Part shown: piece by piece, positions 39,958-53,500 of the stretch
Layout of the letters: each line of letters starts with the position of its first letter
Numbering within the stretch: the stretch's first letter is position 1
Origin: Semisulcospira habei
Lineage: Eukaryota; Mollusca; Gastropoda; Semisulcospiridae
Direction of reading: 5' to 3'
NCBI GenBank assembly: GCA_036245525.1
Contig: BTPG01000004.1
Location: 208,743,452 to 208,807,451 of the forward strand
DNA length: 64,000 nucleotides
The notes under the pieces: generated by a model
Databases searched by the model: none
What the model saw: the letters and a program-made list of their open reading frames with translations, nothing else
Told to the model about the DNA's origin: nothing
Translations under genes and position numbers: made by a program

Positions 39958-42900
39958 ACTGAAATGCGAGACAACCGCTGAGCCACAGCGTGCGCTATCT
40001 CACATTTCAGTAAGAGCACGTGTGTGTGTGTGTGTTCGTGTAAACATAGCACTAATATAGCACATAGAATGTTGAACGTCTCATGAAAACGCAGCAATGA
40101 CAAAAGGGTCATTTCATGAAAAGGGGGTGACATAGTTGGTCAAAACTTAAATTGGATTTTTCTCAGCAAATTGTGCGAGAGAGTGAAGGACAGACAATAA
40201 TCCTTTCATTTAGGGGGGCAGATTAATCCTTTGCGTATCGGTAGCAGTTTTAGTTGTGATGATTCACAGGAATCTACGTGACAAAAACTGCTACCCACTC
40301 GCAAGGGGTTAAGACAAGAAAATATTTTAATGTAACATAATTGAGGTTTGTCTGGCCCAGTCTGAGTGAACCTCGCTTGCAACCAAGACACTCTTGAAGT
40401 GTCCTCTAAAACAAAAATTGCATTACAACATCAGAAAAATAAGCAGATAGTGGCTCAGAGTGTTTGCTTACAGTTACTTATAAAAATGTTTCTAACCCCA
40501 GTAGCAAAACATCTTCGGGCCCACGACAGCTGCAGTGGGCCCACGCACAGCTGTGCATGGGCCCATTGCGGCCATCGTGGACCCAAGGACCTTTGCTTAC
40601 TGGGAAAGGATCTGTGAGAGTTTTAGTTGTTCTACCTGATGCCTCAAAATGCTTGGTCAGTGAGGTCAGGATTTTTCTTCCTATTTTACGTTTCACTTTA
40701 CGCCAAAAAGGTCAATGCTACAAAGGAGACCATTCACGCTTTAGGAAGTATCATCATACAATTCAGATCAAATCAAACGTAGTGGTTTATAATGAAAGAT
40801 GGAAGTACAGATACCTGGCATGCGAGTCCTCACGGTCGTCGACAGTGAGGGAGTGCACACTGTGATTCTGCACGGGTTTCCCAATGTTGGTGGACTCCAT
40901 GAACTTCTGAGGCATGCTTAAGCTCCTGGTCGGGCAGAAAAAAATCCAGCGACTTTTGTGTCAAGGCTGTCAGTTTTGACAGGTCGAAAGTAAAATGAAG
41001 GTTGGAAACCAATCTTCAGAGTTTGCACCTAGAACTCTTGTTCTTTTTATAATTTTGTATTTTATTTTTTATTTTTTTAGTATGACTTAACCCTTTTCAC
41101 CCTGATACGCTACTGCTTGAAATCGATTAGATTATGATAGTTCAAGGGTGGTGCCAGAATAGCTTGGCGCCTGAGGCGCCAAGCTATTCTGGCACCACCC
41201 TTGAACAAAAATGGTTGACCTCCTAATCTGTAATGTAGCCTTCATAGGATAATAAGCAAATTGAAAAAAGAAATCAGCCTCAAGACGTAATAGGTTAATG
41301 TGTGATCCACCTTGAGTGATATGCTCTGGTGCATGAATAGCCACGTGCACAAAACTGTCTTGTAGAAGGTCTGGTCCCAAAAATGGTGTGGGTACATGCA
41401 AAACTGAAACTTGAGTCACTTTCCACTCATGTGCAATAATATCAGTTATGGGGATGACTGGCACTCTGGCGTCATGTAATAATAATAATAATAATGTACA
41501 TTTATATAGCGCTTAACCTCCAAATGAATCTCTAAGCGCTTTACAGGATAAAAAATCACAGAACAAAAAGTACAAGAAAGAAAACACTATGTCATGTATT
41601 GCGCTATTACATCATCATGAACAAACATTTAACTGGCACAAAAAAAAACTGATGTCACATTAAAAAGCAAATTACGGCAAGATCTTTGTAGTGTGTTGCT
41701 GTCTATAAACTCACATAAGATTACTGCAAACAAAAAGGTGCATAAGAAATAGAGTCTCGCATTGGTGTTTAGGTGAGTGATACTCTCACTCTTGTGGTCT
41801 TCAAGACATATCCTGCGAGTGAAAGCGAGTGGGGTAAGATTTTAAAACCACTCGAGTGCGATTCTCAGTATCAACTAAACAATGATGTACGAATCCATAT
41901 ACTCACACCCAGCCCATACCCCTACTCACAAATGGTGAATGACATCCATGCTGTGAGAAAATATTTCAACAGGGGTGCGTCAGAAGAGACTGCTTCACTA
42001 GTTAACCCTTTTCATCCTGATACACTACTACTTGAAATAAATTCAACTGTGATAGTTCCAGGGTGGTGCCAGAATAGCTTACCAATCTTCAGGGCTTGCG
42101 CCTAGAACTCTCGTTCTTTTTTTATTTTTTTAAATTTTAATTATTTTTAGTATCACTTAACCCTTTTCATCCTGATACACTACTGCTTGAAATTGATTAG
42201 ATTATGATAGTTCAAGGGTCGTGCCAGAATAGCTTGGCGCCAGAGGCGCCAAGCTATTCTGGCACCACTTCTTGAACTAAAAAATGGTTGATCTATCAGC
42301 ACAGACATGTACTGATCTATCCTAATCTGTAATGTGGTCTTCACAGGACAATAAGCACATTTGAAAAGTTTCAGCCTCAGGATGTAAGGAGTTAAATGCT
42401 ATACTATTTCAGTACCTGGTGAAGTAGTCACTGGAGTTGATCAAAGCACGCAGAGCCACAGCAATGTTGCTGATGGCAGTGATCTCTGCCCGGGCCATGC
42501 TCAGACTGTCCCTGTGAGTGGTTTCCTTGCTCAAGTGGTCAAGGTAGCGAGGAATCACCATCTCTAGAATCATCTGCATGACGAACATGTATTCCATTAC
42601 CTTCTGCACTCTTTTACACTTAGAATCTCTTTCAACCCTTTGTGTGTCGGTAGCGGTTTTTGTCCTGCCTGATGATTCCTTTAGAGCTCTTTCGTTTTGA
42701 ATTTACACAGATTTCAGACGTGGAATGTACGATCTAGTGGAGAAGGCGTCAAACATACAAACCATATAACAAACCACGAGTTCAATACAGGTGGCTTTCA
42801 GCCTCTTAACCCCTTCCCTGCCAACGAACGCATATTTTGTTTCTGAAATCTGCGTTCACTTAACGACCAACTGTTGGAAGGAACACGGACATAAATTGGT

Positions 42901-44366
42901 CTCAGCAAGAGGCACAGATCCTCGTGAGCCCCCACAGGTGCGGGGGCTCACGAGGATCTATGCCTCTTGCAGTCAGATCGCATTTACTTTTTCTCAGCAG
43001 TGAAAGGGTTAACCCCTGGACCTGGCACCAGCTGTGAACAACCATGGAGCCTTGCAGCAGAGCCGAAACATTTAAGCAAGAAACCAGCTTTTCAGTGACA
43101 AGATCAATAAAGGATAAAAAAAGAAAAGACGAAAGGTATCAACCCTTACCAGCATCTGAGCACTGCGGAAGGAGTCTGGGGCGTAGGCAATGACCGTCAC
43201 ACACATGTTAATCACATCCATCATGTTGAACGTGTCTGGGTCCGTTTCATAACAAAAATCCTGCATCACACAGAATAAGTCATTAGTTTTAATCTATTAT
43301 TAAAAAAAAAATAAATGTAAAAAAATATGGACTCAAATGCCCATTAACTCATTTGAGCGTGCCGCCTCCGGATACTCGGCATACCTGCGTATCCGGAGGC
43401 GGCACGTCTCGAATGGGTTAAGCTTTGTTTCCATATACAGCCTACTTTGCTTATAACAAGGCTGTATATACCCAAAAGTCTGATATTACAACACTTTCAG
43501 AAAACACATACTGCCTCAATCCTCAGTCTGCATCACGGAACAGTTTGGACAAATTATAATAATAATAATAATAATAATACCGGTTATAATATAGGCGCCT
43601 TACCCTGTAAATAGGCTCAACAAAGCGCCGTGAACTGAACCCACCACACACACTTACGTGAAACACATGCGATCACTCTGATGACAAAAACAGTACAAGG
43701 CACACACAGGACATTCATGTTGTGTGAAGAGTCAGCTCAGCTGCTGAGGTTTTGGAAATTTGTATCGCTTGTATTTCAAATTTATAAAGTGGCCTGAAAC
43801 AGATACCAAAGTGGAGGAGGGGGGGGGGGGGAACAGCCGGAGTACCCACAGAAAAAACCCCTGATAGTCCACCTAAAATTGACGGTGACACTACAGGAGA
43901 AATGTCCGATGCCGAAACCAGGTATCGAACCTCACACCATTAGCATAGGTGGCAGACTCCTTACCACTGTGCCATGGACCGCTCAAGAGACCTTATGCAT
44001 GGGTTGAATCCCCATTCTTTTTTTGCGCCTATGTGACAGCGTAAATGTACATCTACTACTGCTGCTGTCTGGAGGATTCTACATACTCACCAGGGCTTTG
44101 AGGGGCTTGTCTCCTTCCACCAGGTCCAGCACCCCCACGTTGTCCGGGCAATCCTTCTCCAGGGCCAGCAGCAGCTTGAATAGCGCATCGGGCTGCACCT
44201 GACACACAAACACATCCAGTAAGCAAAAGGTCTCTGGGTGGACGTTGGCTGTAGTCGCCGATGTTGTCAGAGGTTCTTTAGAGAATAGGGCACACACACA
44301 CATCCAGGAAGCAAAGATCATCATGCCCATGGCAGTCGGGGGCCTGAAGACATTGTGCTTCTGGGG

Positions 44367-44421
<55 letters not shown>

Positions 44422-44535
44422 ACACACACACCCACACACATACCCACACACACACACACCCACACACCCACACACATACCCACACACACGCACACACACA
44501 CACGCACACACACACGCACACACACGCACACACAC

Positions 44536-44587
<52 letters not shown>

Positions 44588-47500
44588 ACACGCACACACA
44601 CATACCCACACACACACACACACACACCACACACACACGCACACACCCACACACACACACACGCACATACACACACACACACATACACACGCACACACAC
44701 ACACACGCACGCACACACACACACAAATCTACATCGTCCAGACCAAACAGGTGACAGCCAAGTATGTAAAATGCAGAGAATAACCCAATGAAGAAAGAAA
44801 CACACTAAGAGGAAACAGTTACAACACTACTTATTGTGTGTTGTGGCTGTCTTTTCTAACCGTGTTTCTTTCTTCGGTGGGTTAACTGTTTTAGTTCAAG
44901 GGTGGTGCCGGAATAGCTTGGCGCCTCAGGCGCCAAGCTATTCTGGCACCACCCTTGAACTATCAGTGAAATTTCTTTTAAGCCATGGGTGTATCAAGAT
45001 GAAAAATCACAATTCCTGCAGGAATCGTCGTGACTAAAGTCGCTACCAACAGCCAAAGGGTTAAGAGCTACTAGCTAGGTCCAGCTAGGACTAGCGTGAA
45101 CTTGTTCTTGAGAGAGACAGACAGAGAGGGAGGGAGGGAGAGAGAGAGAGAGAGATATCTATCCAACATGATTAGGTGGAGTGTGTGCCTGCCAGACCTT
45201 GCTGGTGTCGACTGTGCCAGAAGCAGCGCAAGTCATGTCCAGGATGGGGGCCACACTGCCAAACATCTGCAGGACAAAGGGTTTGCGGTGCAGAATGTAG
45301 AACTGGCGGCAGGCAAAGTGAATGGCTTGCCGCAGCACCGAGTTGGGCTGGTTGTTGCTGTACACGCGCAGCAGTGTGGGGATGATGTACAGAAACCTGC
45401 AAGTACCAAACACAGGCTCATCATCAAACTGAGGTGTCCAGTGGCAGATGAGCAGATGGCAGAGACACCACTTAACCCACATCATACTGAGCCTAAAAGC
45501 TTCAAATTTGTACACTGCCATATGCAAGCTGCATTACAGTACCATGGGTGGGACCGAAAAAAAAGTTGAATCCTGAAACGAGGGTTATGGGGCATGGGCA
45601 CTTTTTAAGTGAATTTTTATATTTTTTTTTGTTGGGGAATCCGGAAATCCGGCTGTAGCCGGAAAAGTCCCACCCATGCAGTACTTTCAGATAAGGATAG
45701 AGACCAATGGCTTTAGTTCAAGGGTGGTGCCAGAATAGCTTGGCGCCTATAGGCACCAAGCTATTCCGGCACTACCCTTGAACTATATTAGTCCAACTTA
45801 TCTCACACACTGGTGTATTTCGAATGATAAGGGTTCAAAAAACAATTAACCCATTCAGTGCCGACAAAACATGAACACCACCCAACTGCAAGCGGCATAG
45901 ATCCTCATGAGCCCCCTGCGACAGCAGGGGGCTCATAAGGATCTATGCCTCTTGCAGATACCACTATGAATCCGTGTTCCTGAGACATCTAGGAATTTTG
46001 GTGTGGAATAACGAAGATTGTAGAAACACAGTCTGTGGCAGCTGACTCTGAACAAGTCAAAGTACCACATATGAAGTAAATGAATCCAGTAGTTTTGGAG
46101 ATCTTGCATAAATAGTCAAATATGAAAACCAGCACCTTGACCTTGACTTGCTGACATCAGGACACATCCCTACACTCAGCATTATCATCAATGGGCGATT
46201 TCTGCAAATCAAAATTGCATGTGATTTGACAAAAACAATGGATTAAAAGCCTGGACAAACATGCGATATCGCATGTTTGTCCAGCTTTTAATCCACTGTT
46301 TTTGTCAAATCACGTGCAATTTTGACCTATTTCTAATTTCTGGAAATCGTCTATTAAAGTTTGAGCCAAATCAGTTCAACAGTTTCAGTGACTGTGCCGG
46401 GACAAAAAAAAAGGACACATTCAAAACAATTATGACCACCATAGCCGTGACCTTGTAGACACACAATTGAGCTTTAAAACACTTTATATACTGACGAGCA
46501 AAAGAAATGTAACATTTTTGGAATCATCGGAAACACGAAAGAAATGCGACTAAAGTGTTTCCCATGATTAAAAAATGTCACATTTCTCTAGGGTTTCCAA
46601 TGATTCCAAAAATGTTGCATTTCTTTTGCTAGATGTTTACAACAAAATGTAATAAAACTGGCCCATTTGTTTTGGGGAAATAGCGCATTAAGTGCATGGA
46701 TGTTAAACTTGTCTCTTACCCATTGGTGGCAAAGATATGCTTGAAGTGTCGGCAGGTGTTGATCAGCGAGGCGAGACAAAAGCGAAGAATGGCAATGTCT
46801 TCAAACAACAGCACAAACGTCCCGTTGATCACGTTCATGAAGAGAGACAGATCGCTGGACCATGTGAATGTGCTCGTCATTGAACTGAACATGGTTGTCA
46901 TCAGCTGGAAAAAAGAGAATTATTAACCCACTACATCCTGAGGTTGAGAAAAAATGTGCTTATTGTCCTATGAAGGCTACATTAGCGAGTAGAAGATTGG
47001 TCAACCATTCATTTTTAGATCAAGGGTGGTGCCAGAATAGCTTGGCGCCTGGGGCGCCAAGCTATTTTGGCACCACCCTTGGACTATTGTAGTCAAAACT
47101 AATTTTTTGTAGTGTTATCAGGATGAAAAGGGTTAAATCACATTTGTATTGAATATCATGCAATATACATGCACAAACACAATCTGATATCAAAAGTCGA
47201 TTTACGGTTAACAGACATGTTCACATGTTGAAATAACCTCTTCTCCCTATTGACAATGACTGAAAAAGCCTTGCAGATTCGCCGATGGCTCAGTAAGCTT
47301 AGTACATGTGTCAATGGTTTGCGAAAAATCATTTGTTCTGATGTAATTTTATTTTATACATAACCGTCCACGAGTCTTCCTTTGTTTTTTTGCAGTCAGC
47401 CAGTCAATGTAAGTCCGCATTGCTCACTGACTCTGACCTCAATTCCACATAAAATTTTCCTTCACTTGTGTCCTGTGGCTATTGCAAAATATTCTGTCTG

Positions 47501-50500
47501 TTCCTTTACAGCCCTAGCCCCTTTTGTTCCACTCCGGTTCTGCATGATCGACTGCGGGGGCTCGTAAGCATCTATGTTTTTTGCAGTCGGATCCTGTTCA
47601 CAATTTCTCGGCAGTGAGGGGATTAAAGTTACGGCAGAAGGTAAACAATGAACAAATGGCAGACACCAGATGGCACCGTACATAATTCACTTTTGCCATT
47701 GCATGTGAGCTAGTCAATACATCCATAGATATAGACACAGGAGAAGAACATCAACAAGAGAGCATTCAATTATATACCGACGAGCACAAAAAATGTGACG
47801 TTTTTGGAATCATCGGAAACGCTTTAGCGTTTCCGATGATTCCAAAAATGTCGCATTTCTTTTGCTCATCAGCATAAGCAGCTGCTGGCCTCACTGGACA
47901 CAGGTCTTTTCGACCATCCATCCATCTATCCAGTGTGCAATGCAGTTTTACCTTTGTCCAAGCAAACTTGTGTAGACAGTCCATCCCAAACAGTTCCTGC
48001 AACATCACCAGCAAGATACATTCATGTGTCAATTATGAGTATATCAGGAGTCACAATCACTTTTCAAAACACATGTAAGCCTGACAAGGCTTTGACTCAT
48101 TATACCCCAAGACCCAAATCCCCAGATTTTGCTTACTGCAGTGCAGTGCAGGACACAGATCGACCATGATAGCTCAAGGGTGACGCCAGAATAGCTTGGC
48201 ACGCATAGGCGCCAAGCTATTCTGGCATCACCCTTGAACTATCATGTTCGATCCATATCTTGCTGTGGTGTGTCTGGGGTAGAATGAGTTATAAAAAAAA
48301 CAAAACTCACGCAAAGCCTCACTGAAGGCTTCACATATATTATAACCTGTGGCAGAAGACTGAGTGATTTAGTGGCCTGTTTCTGTCCATACAAGCCTAT
48401 CAGGTGTGTCTCTTTGTAAACCATATGGACGACAACAACAAAACAACAACACACATACTATACTGACAAGCAAAAAGAAATGCGACATTTTCGGAACCGA
48501 ACGGTTTAAAAAATGTAGTATTTCTTTTTGCTCATCAGTACACATCTTGCAGTACATGTTTATGTGAAGCACGATGTAATTTAATGTTAAAAATCATGTT
48601 GAACATGTGTTAAAGGGCGGTCCGTGGCGCAGTGGTTAAGGCGCCTGTCACCAATGCCAAAGGTGCGAGGTTCGAAAACAAGTTCCGGCATCGGACTTTT
48701 CTCCTCTGGTAAGTGTCACCGTTAATTCGGGCGGACCGTCGGGGGTTCCTTCTCCGGGTACTCCGGTTCTTCCACCCTCCACCCACCCCCCCACACTTTG
48801 GTACCGGTTTCAGGCCACTTTACAAATTATAAATACAAAGCAATCAAAAATCTCTGTAACTTCAGTAGCTGAACTGGCCCTTCGTCTGTCTTGTACTGTA
48901 TTTGTCATAAATGGCGTAAATCCGTGTCTGTTACGTGAGTGTGCATGTTGGGTTTCAGTTCGTGGCGCTTTGAGTCGATTCGCCCCAGAATTGAGAAAAA
49001 GCGCCTATATAATAAAGGTATTATTATTATTATTAAATAAGTCCTGGAACACTCTTACCTTTCCATACTCTCCATTGTGCATTTCAAATTCAGTTTCCAA
49101 AGCCTTGCGAGGGAATGATGGCAGCTTGAGAAATTCCTCATGGAGAAATGCCACATGGTTCTGCAATGAATTTGATCATTAGATAATACTCTGTTAAAAA
49201 ATAAAAATAATAATGATTAAAAAAAATTGAGAAAAAACAATGACAACTGCAAAACCTTTGAGGATTTCCGTTCTAAAATTTAATTCACTGGATGTCAGTT
49301 CCATGCTATATTGTCGTTCGGAGACCAGTATAGTCTCAGCCCACAACTTAACTGTCCTGAATGACCACCACAATTTGCACCGAGGGGCCCACGGCAAGTT
49401 TGACTATATTCAGTTTTGCCACAGGCAGGTCGGGGAGCACTAGCAATCTACCAATCGGTATCTGTGGCAAAACGTCTTCGGGCCCACGATGGTCGCAGTG
49501 GGCCCGCGCACAGCTGTGCGCGGGCCCACTGCGGCCATCGTGGTGGCCAAGGACCTCTGCTTACTGGGGAAATCAGTGCTCACCTGGTGGTTTGCGGAGT
49601 TTTCCAACACTGCGTTGGTCAGCAGCACTTTGCCAATCTCAATAAACTTCAGCATGAACACCTGCCAACAAAGGCATGCACACAAACCAGATAGGTGAGG
49701 CTAGCGCTGGTAGAATAGTGCCTGATAGGTGGGGGCAGGGGACCATCGGGGGTTCTCCTTCTCCGGGTACTCTTCCTCCCCCATGACTTTGGTATCAATT
49801 TCATCCCACTTACCAAATTTGAAATATAAAACGATTTGAATTTCCCAAAAGTTCAGTAGCTCGCTTGAGCTTGCCCTTAGCAGCACGTGAATGTTCTGTG
49901 TTTATGTACAGTGTATGAGTGAATGCGCGTGATTCACGTTGGGCTTGCTTGTTGGGTTCAGTTCACGGCGGTGCTTTGAGCTGATATTCAATTGGGTAAA
50001 GCGCCTATTTAATGCGCTGATTTATTTTTTATTTATTTATCTTACTGTTTGTATGTCCAGCGCTGAGTAATTCCCCTTGGTATGTGCAACAAAGGCATCC
50101 AGTACACTGGTGACACTATGGGCTATACATACACAAACGCACATTCAATCGCAGATTTTCAACTGCAAAGTATGCGATGTCCTGATCTCTATCAACAAAT
50201 GGTAACTAACAGCATGACCATACAAGAATGGCAAAGCTTTTATGGCTCATGTGCATGATCGATCCACTTAGTAAGTCTGATTTTTGCGACCTCGAGCTCT
50301 CCAACATGTACTGAAGTAAGCAAGGGATCAAGTGACTTAACCCATTCAGCTCTGACGCACAACAGCAGGTGATGGATCGACCATGATAATTCAAGGGTAG
50401 TGCCATATTAGCTTGGCGCCTGTCAGCACCAAGCTAATCTGGCACTACCCTTGAATTATCATCTCCTGCATCTGGTGCATAGTCGTTAGTTAGATCACAC

Positions 50501-53500
50501 CTCCAAAATTTGAGAAATACAGCATTGGGGTTGAATGAGGTAACACAAAGCCTCTGTACCAGAAACTGCCCATTTTCTCTGCACCAGAAAACTCCCCACT
50601 TTCTCAAAATCTATGCATTTTTCACAAATTTTAATTTGTCAACCACTCCCCCATGTGACCTTTGACCAGTGCAGGCGGTCAACTAAACTAGAATGCATAG
50701 AAAGGTCTTGTCATCAGCTACCTTTGTGCCAAGCCAGACATTTTTCACACAACTGCTCACCTCATGTGACTCTTGACCTTTTCTGATGGGTCATCCACAT
50801 TAGTATGCATAGATAGGTCTTACCATCAGGTATCTCTGTATCAAATTTGGGCATAAAATATGGCTAATTTGTATCTATTTCTGACCACCATGTGACCTTG
50901 ATCTTAGAGAAAGGTCATTGAATTTAGTATGATTAGACAGGTCTTGCCAGAAAGTATTCTTGGGCCAAGTCTGAAACTGTGGCTTCAATAGTCTCAGAGA
51001 AAATGCCAATGTTAAAGTTTACCACGGACAATGGTGGATGACAATGGATGACAGACGGACAACTACTGACCCAGAACATAAGATTCACTTTTGCTATTGC
51101 ACGTGATAAAAAATGAAAATAGTGAGCACATTTTTCTGCAACTTTGCTGAAATGCAAAGAATATGAGCTAAAGACAGCTAGCTAGATTACCCGTTTCTGT
51201 AAAGCCATCGAAGCTTCCTCTGGATCCATCTTCACCAAGCTCAACTGCGGGTAGAAGTTTCGACGGAAAAAGTAGAAGTCTCTCACATAGGAATTCTGAT
51301 TGTGCACTTGGTCTGTGAGTACATACAGTCAAACACCAATAAGTACTGTACAAGTGATGCAAAGCACACTTATCTCATTAAAAATACATGACCGACCACA
51401 AGAAAAATGTAAGAAAAACAACAGAAAACAAATTTTAACAACAAAAAAATAACCACTAAACCTAAGGCCACACTTTAGATGTGCCACCTAACGTCAAGTC
51501 AAAGTATAAATGAATTTTTCTCTACAATGTATTTTTTTGTTGTTGAAGAATACTTACCGATGACATTACTGATAGGAAACGTACACTTAGCTTACCCAAT
51601 TTCAGCCAAAAATTCTGTTGTGTACCTACAAGTCAAGGGAGGCGACCCAAGGGCGCCATAACCCGGTACCCTGAGTAGCCTCCCGTCCCTCCCTATCTGG
51701 TCACGTGCCCAGTCGCTTAGCTGACTAGCGGCAAGCGGGGTAGGTGGGAGGGTCCTCTGAGTAATGTCATCGTTAAGTATTTTTCGAAAAAATACATTTT
51801 AAAGAAAAATGCATTTTTCTCTAAAAGGTATTTTTTCGAAAAATACTTACCGATGACATGACTCGGAGGACCCTCCCACCTGCCCCGCTTGCCGCTGGTA
51901 AGCTAAGTATCCTAAACTGAGTAATCATCACATGACTCGGAACCAGATGGGCAGTCACGGGAGATCACTCTTGGCCCCTCTGGGGTTCCCCGAGTGCCTC
52001 CCGGTTGGTGCAGGGGCACAACAGGTTCCTAGGCTAAAATTGTGAGAGTAAGTAGACACTTCCTATCAGTCATGTCATCGGTAAGTATTTTTCGAAAAAA
52101 TACCTTTTAGAGAAAAATGCATTTATTTCCTCAAAAACATTACCGATGACATGACTGATAGGAAGAATTACGAGTAGGAGGAGGGTGCCGCTGCCCCCCC
52201 AAAAAAACCCAGGGGGCCTGCAGAGCCATCCTCCCAGTCGCAAACTCCCGACAATTTTAGCTAAGTAGCGTGCTTACGGCGCCTGTGGCGCCGGGAGGGA
52301 GTGTTGCGCTGCCGTGATGTCCCCCACCAGAGCGAGGTTGTCTCGCTGGCCTGCCAGATCCCGGAGGTAGAAGCGGGCGAAGGTCGATTCTGCTCACCAG
52401 CCTACTGCCGCCACAATGTCTTTAACAGCACAGTTCCGGTCGAAGGCAAGACTCGTGGCCATGGCACGTACCTCGTGCGCGCGTATCTTAAGCCTCTTTG
52501 CTCTCTGTGGGGAGAGGTCCTGGTAGGCGGACCGAATGACCCAGCGTAGCCAGGAAGAGATCGTCTGGGCCGAAATGTCATCTCTGCCGGTCCTAAGAGG
52601 CAGGAAGAGGTGTGAGCGTCCTCGATGGACGGCTTTGGTTCTGCGTAGATAGACGCGTAAGGCGCGCACAGGATCTTGTTGCCTGGTCTCTCGAGGGAAG
52701 TCCATTCCCCGCAGCGGTCGCAGTGTGATCACTTGTGGCGCCGTCAGTGGAGACCTGGTCTTGGCAAGGAAGGTGGGATCTGGGAGAAGGTGTACGGAGC
52801 CATCCGCACGAAATTGCAGGCAGGCAGGGCGCGCTGAGAGCGCGTGAAGCTCGCTGACTCGGGCCGTTGTGGCAAGGGCCAAAAGGAAGCAGGTCTTACG
52901 AGTCACGTCCACAAGGCGGGCCAAGGGCAGTGGTTCGAACCTGGGTGAGTTCAGCCACGTCAGGACCTAGGGAAGGTCCCAGCGCGGAACGAGAGAGCGG
53001 AGTACCGGACGTCGCAAGCCGAAGTGCGACATAAGGTCGGCGATGTCTTTACAGGCGCCGGGGTCCGGACGTCCAAGGTGTTGATAAGTGTCGGCAATCA
53101 TGGAAAGGTACCCTCTGATGGTGATAGGGGCGAGACCCTGGTCTCTGAAGAGCCAGAGGAAGAAGTCCGCGAGCTGGGGGTGAGCCAAACCAGTGGGGTC
53201 GAGACGGAGGTCCTCACACCAGGCGCACAGCACTCGCCACTTTCCTTCGTAGACGCGTCGCGTTGAGGGTCTGCGGGCCGAAGAGATCGCTTCCACTGCT
53301 GCACTCGAGAAGCCTCTAGCGGTGAGGGCACGCCGCACAACCTCCAGGCGTGAAGGAGGAGACGCTCCGGGCACGGGTGGAAAAGGGCCTGTCGAGGCTG
53401 TTTGAGCATCGTCCGGGGCGTCGGTAAGCGCAAAGGAGGGCCCGTGGCGAGGCTGAGGAGGTCGGTGGTCCAAGAGCGGTTCCAGGAAAACGGGGCGACC

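Noticed and set aside
40888..40906. Acceptor CTCAG|AAG for exon 11
   Set aside because: It would break phase with exon 10 and remove the TRSLSMPQ stretch that matches the family.
44079..44805. Long Cys/Val- and His/Thr-rich frames on both strands
   Set aside because: They are translations of the CA microsatellite; only the 108-nt UNC80 exon 8 inside is real.
48612..48690. tRNA gene
   Set aside because: It has A and B boxes, but the cloverleaf is not closed and it continues into a SINE body found at several other places.
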